From: Chloroflexota bacterium
GTDB taxonomy: Bacteria > Chloroflexota > Anaerolineae > UBA4142
Reading direction: 5' to 3'
NCBI GenBank assembly: GCA_016219275.1
Contig: JACRBM010000045.1
Coordinates: forward strand, 43,722 to 107,721
DNA length: 64,000 bases
Shown here: positions 10,201 through 16,358 of the stretch, piece after piece
Layout of the letters: every line of letters begins with the position of its first letter
How positions within the stretch are numbered: position 1 is the first letter of the stretch
The notes under the pieces: generated by a model
Told to the model about the DNA's origin: nothing
The model's database searches: none
What the model saw: only the letters and a program-made list of their open reading frames with translations
Program-made: the position numbers and the translations under genes

Positions 10201-10386
10201 CAATCAGATGATGGACGTGAGAATTTACAAAGCACTGACATCCGTATCCTTCGTGGCGGGTCTTGGGTCATCCATCTAGTTTTCGCGCGTTGTGCGTACC
10301 GCGTCAGCAACAATCCTCATAGCCGTAACCTCAATATCGGGTTTCGCGTTGCCGAGTCTTTCCCAGGGCTTGGTTCTGCTTCCTGA
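7252..10386 (+). CDS. NACHT NTPase with C-terminal FGE/C-type-lectin domain (DGR target 1)
   Basis: A 1044-residue NLR-like protein. The N-terminal 280 residues are of unrecognised type. The NTPase follows, with Walker A GDPGGGKST at about 286-294 and Walker B GGLVLLDGLDEVPD. After a helical region, an FGE-sulfatase fold starts near residue 786 ([41 protein letters not shown]). The last 46 residues (RGGSW to [15 protein letters not shown]) are the variable repeat of the DGR encoded directly downstream. At the FGE active-site region the catalytic Cys pair is replaced by DGR-variable residues, so I read the domain as a binding surface, not an enzyme. The ATG at 7252 has GAGGAG 8 nt upstream. 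The likely role is ligand recognition by the lectin-like domain driving NTPase oligomerisation; the effector is unknown, and the divergent CHAT protease is a candidate. Confidence 0.9.
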   Translation: MDSLIPDLALAIQAATPFILQKLVEKGLIEPAVKPLANKVQARATKGEKDAALEQAILAAIKDVAPRKSDSQAVAYARKIRLHEIVEPGNEALRDEMMRLAFLATTKSQRLVPLKLLDVLRLNHDQRPALASFLFHLHQRLNALPDYQPLLQAARDQAVIKELKAMARDLSELVGTVEETRKGKAVRVRVIADDWSAEPYLRYLANVCNVLPLRVIDPQYASPTGETATLSDVYTNLEVTTTVQVKVDKRKSREEQPQLMEREKTRRMTVLEAVSDSKSRRLVLLGDPGGGKSTFVNYLAFCLAKHQLEPKDKWLERLPAWTVGALVPVRIILRDWVAWVSANNSHQPNAQLLWDFLKHDLTSHGLENEFAPLKKHLLEHGGLVLLDGLDEVPDANARRALLKSVIEDFERGCGKCRIVVTCRPYAYEKREWKLPGFAEQTIAPFSDEQIENFIRGWYHAVVQVSGMNAALAESKANALIAACGLPHLAELAPRPLLLTLMATLHTSRGKLPDDRAELYEDCVRLLLDFWQQNKRVQIDGQTESEQGILDALSISRDRLEQVLNQIAFTAHTRQGKSANRQNVTADISGEELRKVLVPAFGDDWNKAQTAIHYVRTRAGLLIEREPDVFAFPHRTFQEFLTARFVVNSEDFPQNLAEWVCNDRAWWREVFLLAAGHARPRAFGNAVALINTLCDKPYHPGDKMEDTDAYAAALAAQAAADIHLKERATSPGRYQDTLRKLQTWLVGTLRVAQGALPLVERANAGRILSALGDPRPDVNCAIPAMVDVPAGEFVMGSDTSNQEDEKPQHRVTLNAYRIGKYPVTNAQYRRFVDDKGYTKFHRDCWTDAGWSWREKENIEKPPYLDHPEFGLDNHPVVGVSWYEALAYCNWLTKTNPGRKFRLPTEAEWERAARHTDGREYSWEGEFDPEKANTSESKIGRTTAVGSFPLGASTCGALDMSGNVWEWCSTRWGKGYENPEFKYPYQSDDGRENLQSTDIRILRGGSWVIHLVFARCAYRVSNNPHSRNLNIGFRVAESFPGLGSAS
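10249..10363 (+). repeat. DGR variable repeat 1 (VR1)
   Basis: A 115-bp ungapped match to the template repeat at 12272-12386. Of 18 differences, 16 lie at positions where the TR has adenine; the exceptions are one C to A and one G to T, the latter in the 3' border shared with VR2. It encodes the C-terminal RGGSW...GFRVAESF stretch of the first NACHT-FGE protein. Variable codons correspond to AAC/AAT/GAT codons of the TR. Confidence 0.95.
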
Positions 10387-10428
10387 ATTCTGAGTTCTGA
10401 TTTCTGTCCCCTGTTTTTCTTGGGGGGT

Positions 10429-10453
10429 CTGGGGGGCGGTTTTTGCCCCCCAG
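10429..10453 (+). promoter_or_regulatory. VR1-associated hairpin
   Basis: A 9-bp perfect GC stem (CTGGGGGGC / GCCCCCCAG) with a 7-nt loop begins 65 bp after VR1. The same hairpin with the same flanks follows VR2 at 15502-15526 but is absent after the TR. In characterised DGRs a hairpin or cruciform downstream of VR promotes target recognition during retrohoming, which fits here. It could additionally terminate transcription. The rest of 10387-10622 is AT-rich short repeats and a REP-like palindrome. Confidence 0.75.
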
Positions 10454-10622
10454 CGAAAAATTTTTTTGGAGGAGGCACATCCCCCTCTCCCTCACAGGGA
10501 GAGGCGATGGCGCGCCTTTGCTGCGGCGTCTATGCCACTTTAATGTCGCGCCATCGGGTGAGGGTCGGAATTTCCCGAACAGCCGCGCGACGCGGCAAAT
10601 ATTCTCGCCATGACAGGACACG

Positions 10623-11690
10623 ATGAAAACCTACAAACACCTCTACCCGCGCATCTGCGCGTTTCAAAATCTCTACACCGCGTACCGCGATGCGCGGCGC
10701 GGCAAACGCGCCAAGCGCCAGGTCTATCAGTTCGAGTTCAACGCCGAAGCGGAATTACTGCGCCTGCAAGACGAGTTGCGCGCGCAAACGTACCAGCCCG
10801 GCGCGTACACCAGTTTTCGCCTGGGCGATGCGAAACGCCGCTTGGTCTCTGCCGCACCGTTCCGTGATCGTGTGGTACATCACGCGCTCTGCAATCTCAT
10901 CGAGCCGATCCTCGAACGCAAATTCATTGACGACTCGTACGCCAACCGCAAGGAAAAAGGCACGCACCGCGCGATAGACCGCGCGCAGTATTTCGCGCAA
11001 CGCCACCCGTACGTTCTGCAAGCCGACATCGTCCAGTGCTTTCCCTCAATTGACCACGCGATTTTGCGCGGCATTCTCGCGCGCACCATCGCCGACGCGC
11101 CAACGTTATGGCTGATTGACCAGATTCTCGCCAGCGGCGCGGACGTGCATCGCGCGCAGTATCGGATGCAGTGGTTTCCCGGCGACGATCTCTTTGCGCC
11201 AAGTCGCCCGCGCGGTTTGCCGATTGGCAATCTCACGTCCCAGTTTTGGGCGAACGTGTATCTCAACGAACTCGACCAATTCGTCAAACGCGAATTGAAG
11301 TGCGCGGCGTACGTGCGCTACGTGGACGATTTCGTTCTGTTCGCCGACGACAAAACCAGGTTGTGGGAATGGAAAGCGCGCCTCGTCGAGTTTTTGCAAG
11401 CATTGCGTCTCGTCGTGCATCCCGGCAAAACGCTCGTGCGCCGCGTCGCCGATGGCATTCCGTTCCTGGGCTGGCGCATTTTTCCAACGCATCGCCGGCT
11501 CAAGCGCGACAATGTGCGCGCATTCATGCGCCGCTTCCGCGCGCAAACCATCGCGTATGCGCGCGGCGAGTTGTCGCTGGAGAATTGGACGACGCGTACC
11601 CAGTCCTGGGTCGCGCACGCGGCGCACGGCGACACGTACCGCCTGCGCAAAAAAATTCTGACGGCTTCGCCGATTGCGCTGGCGGATTGA
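10623..11690 (+). CDS. DGR reverse transcriptase
   Basis: A 355-residue RT that copies the TR RNA into adenine-mutagenised cDNA for insertion at the VRs. RT motifs in order: VYQFEFNAEAELLRLQDELR at the fingers entry, LQADIVQCFPSIDH (palm Asp), RGLPIGNLTSQFWANVYLNE (the IGxxxSQ form characteristic of DGR enzymes, in place of the QG...SP motif of many RTs), and the catalytic YVRYVDDFVLF. There is no maturase, endonuclease or CRISPR-linked domain, which excludes a group II intron protein. Length fits the DGR family. It lies 236 bp downstream of target gene 1 and upstream of avd in the same direction. ATG 10623 is preceded by a weak AGGA. Confidence 0.95.
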   Translation: MKTYKHLYPRICAFQNLYTAYRDARRGKRAKRQVYQFEFNAEAELLRLQDELRAQTYQPGAYTSFRLGDAKRRLVSAAPFRDRVVHHALCNLIEPILERKFIDDSYANRKEKGTHRAIDRAQYFAQRHPYVLQADIVQCFPSIDHAILRGILARTIADAPTLWLIDQILASGADVHRAQYRMQWFPGDDLFAPSRPRGLPIGNLTSQFWANVYLNELDQFVKRELKCAAYVRYVDDFVLFADDKTRLWEWKARLVEFLQALRLVVHPGKTLVRRVADGIPFLGWRIFPTHRRLKRDNVRAFMRRFRAQTIAYARGELSLENWTTRTQSWVAHAAHGDTYRLRKKILTASPIALAD

Positions 11691-11696
11691 CCGTGG

Positions 11697-11717
11697 CACG
11701 GGCGGCTCGCCCGTGCG
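11697..11717. repeat. GC hairpin and REP palindrome between RT and avd
   Basis: A hairpin (GCACGGGC, loop GGCTC, then GCCCGTGC) follows the RT stop. From 11750 to 11824 comes a REP-like palindromic pair built from CCCTCTCCCTGGTAGGGAGAGGG-like arms. I see no gene in 11691-11865. Confidence 0.5.
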
Positions 11718-11865
11718 GTAAACGAGGAGCTTTAAGTCGCATTAGCGACCCTCACCCTAGCCCTCTCCCTGGTAGGGAGAGGGAATTTGCCTCCACGCCC
11801 TACGGGGAGAGGATTGAGGTGAGGGGCGAACTGACTTTACGCCCGTGAGGAAAACGAGGTAGCCC

Positions 11866-12207
11866 TTGCCCGATTCACCGATCTTTGTCAAAATGCACGA
11901 TCTCAACGCGTGGCTCTTGCCGCGCACGCTCAAGTTTCCGCGCGAGTATCGCTTTTCATTGGCGAGCCGCATCCAAACGTGCGCGTTCGATCTGCAACGC
12001 GCGCTCATCGCCGCCGCAAAATCGCGCACCGCCAACGCGCGCGGCGAGGCGTTGCACCAAGCCGACCTCGAACTCGCCGAACTGCGCTTGCATTTGCGGC
12101 TGGCAACCGATCTGAAATTACTCGATCCGCGCGGGTACGCGCGTGTCGCCCGCCTGACTGAAGAAGTGGGGCGGCTGTTGGGCGGGTGGCAAAAGAAATC
12201 GGCGTAA
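11866..12207 (+). CDS. avd: DGR accessory variability determinant Avd
   Basis: A 113-residue all-helical protein with the hallmarks of the Avd/four-helix-bundle family: [16 protein letters not shown] near the N-terminus, a Leu/Ala-rich second helix, [19 protein letters not shown], and the C-terminal GRLLGGW. Avd forms a pentameric barrel, binds the reverse transcriptase and template RNA, and is needed for mutagenic retrohoming. The TTG at 11866 has GAGG about 7 nt upstream and is the likely start; the ATG at 11893 would cut the first nine residues. It lies downstream of the RT gene and 64 bp before the TR, so gene order is target, RT, avd, TR, target. Confidence 0.9.
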   Translation: MPDSPIFVKMHDLNAWLLPRTLKFPREYRFSLASRIQTCAFDLQRALIAAAKSRTANARGEALHQADLELAELRLHLRLATDLKLLDPRGYARVARLTEEVGRLLGGWQKKSA

Positions 12208-12271
12208 ACCTGGCAAAGGTTTCGCGCAAGCGCCTTTGCCAGGAAATATACGCGGGGACGAACCGAACGCT

Positions 12272-12386
12272 AAACGTGGCGGGTCATGGAACAACCATCT
12301 AGATAACGCGCGTTGTGCGTACCGCAACCACAACAATCCTCATAGCCGTAACAACAATATCGGGTTTCGCGTTGCCGAATCGTTCC
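12272..12386 (+). repeat. DGR template repeat (TR)
   Basis: A 115-bp segment nearly identical to VR1 and VR2 but with 32 adenines, concentrated as AAC/AAT codons exactly where the VRs diverge (for example GGGTCATGGAACAACCAT against GGGTCTTGGGTCATCCAT in VR1). Its 3' border (GAATCGTTCC) differs from the border shared by both VRs (GAGTCTTTCC), which matches the IMH*/IMH distinction between TR and VR. It is non-coding, although an open frame runs through it because it mimics the coding VR. Confidence 0.95.
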
Positions 12387-12627
12387 GAGATGCGAGGCAG
12401 AAATCCGGCGGGTCGTCCGCTTTGCGGCACACGACGCGCCGTCGCGACTCGCATTGGGAAGGACAGGTTCGTTCCCGGCTGAACCCCCGCTTTCGCCCTC
12501 TCCGCGTAGGAGAGGGCGGGGGTGAGGTGGTCAGCCAAATAACAATCGCTCTGCCCCCTCTGGTAATCTCGCGCGAGTGGGGTGAACGTTGGGGCAGGGC
12601 ATCCCTCGAACAAGATAGAGGTGATGA
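12387..12627. repeat. Intergenic stretch after the TR with a REP palindrome
   Basis: Between the TR and the second NACHT gene there is a REP-like palindrome (about 12483-12530, CGCCCTCTCC...GGAGAGGGCG). A further imperfect inverted repeat around TGCCCC...GGGGCA lies at about 12551-12599. I see no gene here. Confidence 0.45.
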
Positions 12628-15459
12628 ATGTTCAATCAGTGGTGGAATGAGTTTGTCAAATTTCTTGAAGACTGGGGCAAAAATCCGCTTGTCGTAGGAA
12701 TAACGGTTTTCATTATTGGATATCTTGCGCGGGATGTGTGGCCCTGGCTCGTGCGTCTATTGCAAAAGGCAAGTGAAGCAGTTGGCGCATTTGCCGGCGG
12801 ACGCTGGCAAGATTATCAATTCGAGCGCAAGTACCTCGACTGGATCATTTTTCGCCATCGTTACCTGGGACAACTACCGTCGAATGTTGCGGTTACAACC
12901 GGCGAGCAAAAGCAACTTGCTGAACTGGAAAAGGTGTACGTCGCACTCGCGGTAACGCCGGGCGGCGCGGCTGGCGAGGGCGTGCCGGATGCCAAATCAC
13001 CCGATCGCGTTTTGCGCCGGGACAAGCGCGTGTGGTGGTCGCGTTTCGTCCCCACACGTTATCGCCCGGACGATGAACGACCGTACAGCAACATCGGTCG
13101 CGCGATTGAACAACACCCGCGTCTCGTCATTCGCGGCGACCCAGGTTCTGGCAAGACAACGTTGATGAAATATATCGCTGTCACCTGTGCGCGTGCGCTC
13201 CGCAACAAACCGCGCGAGGGCGACGACCGCAATGCGGCGTATGATCGGCTTGGCTGGAAAGTTCGCCCTTTTCCGATCTTCGTTTCGCTCGGACGGCACG
13301 CGCACGTGGCAAACTGGGACAAGGCGCGCACACTATTGGATACTTGCCCCGAGGAATTTAGCCGCGAGGTGGTTGATCGCTGTCCGTCCGGCTTTTTCGA
13401 ACGGCGATTGAAACGCGGCGGGTGCATCATCTTACTCGATGCGTTCGACGAATTGGGAAACCGCACGGCGCGCCAACAAATGGCGCAACACATTTCGGGC
13501 TTGCTCAATCAGTTTCCAAACGCAAAAAATCGCATGGTTGTAACGACGCGCATCGTCGGATACGAGGGACAACTCGATACGTGCGGGTTTACTGCGCTGA
13601 AGGTTCAAGAATTAACCGACAGGGACATTCAATCGCTCGTCCGCCAACGCTATCGCGCGATCGCGCTCAATGAAAGCCGCAACCGCTCTGCATCCGAAGC
13701 CGAACTCGCGGAACGCCGCGCCGCGACCAAAGCTAATACGCTGCTTGGCGAAATTCGGCGCAATCCACGCCTACACAGTCTCGCGGAAAATCCACTCTTG
13801 CTTTCGCTGATCGTGTTGGATCACTCGGTCAAACTCGCTCTGCCGGAAGATCGGCACATTTTGTACCGCGATTGCGTCGAAATCCTCGCGGCGAAATGGC
13901 GGAAACATTCGCGTGATGAGTTGAACATTCAAGCCAGCGATGATAGCGAACTATCGCCGCCGCAAAAAATCGTTCTTTTGCAAACGATCGCGCTCGAAAT
14001 GCAAAAACAGCGCACGCGCGCCGACACCGGGCAAATCCCTATCCGCCGCGCGCGCGCGGAAGAATTGATTGCAGGGCAACTGCCGGCAATGCTAACCAAC
14101 TTGCCCAGCGACGCGGTCCAGCGGCGCGGCGCGTGCCAACACAAAGCTACGGCTTGGCTCGAAGGCATCAAAGCCGAAAGCGGTATCTTGCTCGAACTGG
14201 GGCTGGACGACGCGGGCGAACCACTCGTTACGTTTTCGCACCTCACGTTTCAGGAATATCTTGCCGCCGTTACGATCAAGGAAGACACGAACCTATATCC
14301 GCTCTTGCTCGACAACTTGCTCAATCCGGCGTGGGAAGAAGTGTTGTTGTTGTACGTGGGCATCACACAGCAAGCCACGCCCATTGTGCAGAAACTCATC
14401 GCGCACGCCAAAACGCAGACCGAGGCGTGGCTCGTCGCTGGACACTGCCTCATCGAGCGAACCCAGATTGACTTGCCGGTGCGCCAAACAGTGCTAAACA
14501 GTTTGTGCGATTTGGCGCGTGCGGGCGAGGAGAGTATGCGCGTCCGCGTTATCGAAATTTTGAAGGATATTGCCTCGCCCGATTCAGCGCCGGTATTTGT
14601 CCAAATCGCAGAGCAAGATACCGTTTGGCAAGTCCGATACACTGCCGCGCAGGCGCTCGGCAAAATCGGCGATCCGCGTTTTGACCATCTTGAACCAGAA
14701 CTGGTTACTGTGCCCGCTGGGGAATTTGTGATGGGAAGCGAGTCTGGTGAAGAAGATGAAAAACCTCAACATCGCGTTGCCCTTCCCGCGTACCGCATCG
14801 GCAAATACCCGGTGACGAACGCGGAGTACAAACGGTTTGTGGATGAGACCGGACATGCCGCACCGGCTCGGTGGAATGAGAATACTTACCGAACCGGAGA
14901 AGCCAATCATCCGGTAGTGATCATCTCCTGGCAAGATGCTCAAGCGTACTGCCAATGGCTTGGCAAGAAGACGGGCAAGCAGTATCGTTTGCCATCCGAA
15001 GCCGAGTGGGAAAAAGCTGCGCGCGGAACGGATGCGCGCGAGTATCCTTGGGGAAACGAATTTAGCAAAGACAAATGCAACACAAGTGAATCCCAGATCG
15101 GCATGACAACGCCTGTCGGAATTTACACCGATGGGGCAAGTCCATGCGGTGCGTTCGACATGGCAGGGAATGTATGGGAGTGGTGTAATAGTTTGTATTC
15201 TCCCTACCCGTACAAACCTGATGATGGCAGAGAGCAACTAATTTGGAAAGAACCGAAACGTTCAATTATGGTACGCTTGTTGAGAAGGGATGCTGGTTCT
15301 GGTAACTACGAACGCCGCGTCCTTCGTGGCGGGTCTTGGGGCATCCATCAAGATGGCGCGCGTTGTGCGTACCGCCCCCACTTCGATCCTCATAGCCGTA
15401 GCAGCAGGCTCGGGTTTCGCGTTGCCGAGTCTTTCCCAGGGCTTGGTTCTGCTTCCTGA
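12628..15459 (+). CDS. Membrane-anchored NACHT NTPase with FGE/C-type-lectin domain (DGR target 2)
   Basis: A 943-residue protein. Residues about 19-45 ([20 protein letters not shown]) form a likely membrane anchor, absent from target 1. The NACHT domain has Walker [10 protein letters not shown] at 170-178 and Walker [15 protein letters not shown]. Residues about 590-690 look like HEAT-type repeats ([15 protein letters not shown]). The FGE fold starts near 695 ([19 protein letters not shown]) and ends in the second variable repeat and the same FPGLGSAS tail as target 1. The upstream parts of the two proteins are clearly different, so one TR feeds two distinct receptors. ATG 12628 follows AGAGGTGATGA, a reasonable ribosome-binding site. 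I infer a membrane-proximal NLR-like sensor with a diversified binding face; the output is unknown. Confidence 0.9.
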   Translation: MFNQWWNEFVKFLEDWGKNPLVVGITVFIIGYLARDVWPWLVRLLQKASEAVGAFAGGRWQDYQFERKYLDWIIFRHRYLGQLPSNVAVTTGEQKQLAELEKVYVALAVTPGGAAGEGVPDAKSPDRVLRRDKRVWWSRFVPTRYRPDDERPYSNIGRAIEQHPRLVIRGDPGSGKTTLMKYIAVTCARALRNKPREGDDRNAAYDRLGWKVRPFPIFVSLGRHAHVANWDKARTLLDTCPEEFSREVVDRCPSGFFERRLKRGGCIILLDAFDELGNRTARQQMAQHISGLLNQFPNAKNRMVVTTRIVGYEGQLDTCGFTALKVQELTDRDIQSLVRQRYRAIALNESRNRSASEAELAERRAATKANTLLGEIRRNPRLHSLAENPLLLSLIVLDHSVKLALPEDRHILYRDCVEILAAKWRKHSRDELNIQASDDSELSPPQKIVLLQTIALEMQKQRTRADTGQIPIRRARAEELIAGQLPAMLTNLPSDAVQRRGACQHKATAWLEGIKAESGILLELGLDDAGEPLVTFSHLTFQEYLAAVTIKEDTNLYPLLLDNLLNPAWEEVLLLYVGITQQATPIVQKLIAHAKTQTEAWLVAGHCLIERTQIDLPVRQTVLNSLCDLARAGEESMRVRVIEILKDIASPDSAPVFVQIAEQDTVWQVRYTAAQALGKIGDPRFDHLEPELVTVPAGEFVMGSESGEEDEKPQHRVALPAYRIGKYPVTNAEYKRFVDETGHAAPARWNENTYRTGEANHPVVIISWQDAQAYCQWLGKKTGKQYRLPSEAEWEKAARGTDAREYPWGNEFSKDKCNTSESQIGMTTPVGIYTDGASPCGAFDMAGNVWEWCNSLYSPYPYKPDDGREQLIWKEPKRSIMVRLLRRDAGSGNYERRVLRGGSWGIHQDGARCAYRPHFDPHSRSSRLGFRVAESFPGLGSAS
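15322..15436 (+). repeat. DGR variable repeat 2 (VR2)
   Basis: 115 bp, ungapped against the TR. There are 22 differences, 19 at TR adenines. The others are T to A in a CTA codon, T to G in an AAT codon, and the shared border G to T. VR1 and VR2 differ from each other almost only at TR-adenine positions. It encodes the last part of the second NACHT-FGE protein. Confidence 0.95.
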
Positions 15460-15501
15460 TTTCTGATTTCTGATTTCTGTCCCCTGTTTTTCTTGGGGGG
15501 T

Positions 15502-15526
15502 CTGGGGGGCGGTTTTTGCCCCCCAG
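15502..15526 (+). promoter_or_regulatory. VR2-associated hairpin
   Basis: Identical 9-bp stem and 7-nt loop to 10429-10453, again 65 bp after its VR. The whole 3' flank (about 100 bp from the VR end, including the FPGLGSAS codons) is nearly identical at both targets. This indicates that the flank moves or is conserved as a unit with the VR. Confidence 0.75.
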
Positions 15527-15549
15527 CGAAAAATTTTTTGGGGGGTCTC

Positions 15550-15587
15550 AAAAAACAAGAATCGCCACTCGGAAAGTGACGATTCTT
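15550..15587 (-). terminator. Intrinsic terminator of tRNA-Leu
   Basis: On the minus strand, a hairpin with an 8-bp AAGAATCG/CGATTCTT outer stem, one mismatch and 4 inner pairs is followed one base later by six T. It begins 10 nt after the tRNA 3' end. Confidence 0.8.
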
Positions 15588-15596
15588 GTGATGGGA

Positions 15597-15677
15597 TGCC
15601 CCGGGAGAGACTTGAACTCTCACGCCTTTCGGCACAGCCCCTCAAACTGCCGCGTATGCCAATTCCGCCACCGGGGC
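15597..15677 (-). tRNA. tRNA-Leu (anticodon GAG)
   Basis: The minus strand folds as a class II tRNA. The acceptor stem GCCCCGG (from 15677) pairs with CCGGGGC, discriminator A at 15597. The D-arm contains GGCGGAATTGGCATACGC, and the anticodon arm is GCAGT-TTGAGGG-GCTGT with GAG at 34-36. A variable arm GCCGAAAGGC follows, then the T-arm GAGAG-TTCAAGT-CTCTC. CCA is not encoded. A GAG anticodon with a long variable arm means leucine (CUC/CUU codons). Confidence 0.95.
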
Positions 15678-15698
15678 ATTCACTTGGGCTGCGGCATT

Positions 15699-15726
15699 AT
15701 TATAGCGCGATTGCCGCGCGTGTCAA
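15699..15726 (-). promoter_or_regulatory. Consensus promoter of tRNA-Leu
   Basis: On the minus strand TTGACA (15726-15721), a 16-nt spacer and TATAAT (15704-15699) are both perfect consensus. The predicted start near 15692 gives a 15-nt 5' leader before the tRNA. Confidence 0.85.
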
Positions 15727-15728
15727 AC

Positions 15729-16157
15729 TCAAGTCTTGTCTTCCACCGACACGACGCCATTTTCGACTTGAGCGCTGAGCAAGAGGCGCAAAATGCCCGC
15801 CGCATTGTTCTTGCCGATGCGCCGATGCAATTGCTCCGGCGTCATTGGGTTGTTGCCATTCGCCAACAGCGCGCGAAAGATCCCAGCCGTTAATGGCGTC
15901 GCCGGGGTGATGTACGTTGGCAAGCGTCCGCAATGATCGGCGAGAGATTCCCACAGCGCGTCGACGCGCGTCACTTCCGCGGTCTTGGGATGAATGCGAT
16001 CAATCGTCGGCGTTTCCGCCAAACTGGGATAGCGCGCGCGGCATTCGTCACACAAGAGCGCGTGCATCTCCTCGCGCAAATCGCGTCCGTTCTGCGTGAA
16101 CCAATCGAGATCAATCCGAAAACGTGTTTTGGTGTCTGGTCTTGCGATAGGTGCCAT
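15729..16157 (-). CDS. Unrecognised 142-residue protein with a CxxC motif
   Basis: A soluble 142-residue protein of no family I recognise. Residues about 31-45 contain EMHALLCDECRARYP, a single CxxC that could bind metal together with other residues or simply be structural. The C-terminal 60 residues (GIFRALLANGNNPMTPEQLHRRIG onwards) look helical and resemble a small winged-helix or ribbon-helix segment. It is transcribed in the same direction as the larger unknown gene at 16359-17915, 201 bp downstream of it, so the two may be functionally linked. Its stop codon lies next to the tRNA promoter. ATG 16157 lacks an evident ribosome-binding site. Confidence 0.6.
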   Translation of the reverse strand: MAPIARPDTKTRFRIDLDWFTQNGRDLREEMHALLCDECRARYPSLAETPTIDRIHPKTAEVTRVDALWESLADHCGRLPTYITPATPLTAGIFRALLANGNNPMTPEQLHRRIGKNNAAGILRLLLSAQVENGVVSVEDKT

Positions 16158-16304
16158 GGTTAGTTATCAATATCCAGGTTATAGAAATTAATCCAGCAGC
16201 TTGTCGGACAACACCTTCGCCAAACGCGGATTCTGTTTGGCAATTTTGGAAAATTGCCCCACGATTTTGCATTCAGTTTTTGATTGGCGAAGGTATTGTG
16301 TCGG

Positions 16305-16337
16305 AGAAACCAGGTTTCTTTGAGAAACCTGGTTTCT
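16305..16337. terminator. AAACCTGG-family hairpin
   Basis: A perfect 15-bp stem (AGAAACCAGGTTTCT / AGAAACCTGGTTTCT) with loop TTG, 22 bp after the end of the gene at 16359-17915 (minus strand). It probably marks that gene's 3' end. It is the same family as 863-893 and 30696-30726. Confidence 0.55.
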
Positions 16338-16358
16338 GTCGGTCTCTCCGGCAGACTC

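Noticed and set aside
10623..11690. Group II intron or retron reverse transcriptase
   Set aside because: No maturase or endonuclease domain and no intron or msr/msd structure, while TR, VR and Avd are all present.
12236..12697. Open frame through the TR that could be taken as a protein with FGE-like tail
   Set aside because: It is the template repeat read in the VR frame. It has no ribosome-binding site, no domain before the TR, and runs into REP sequence and the second NACHT gene.
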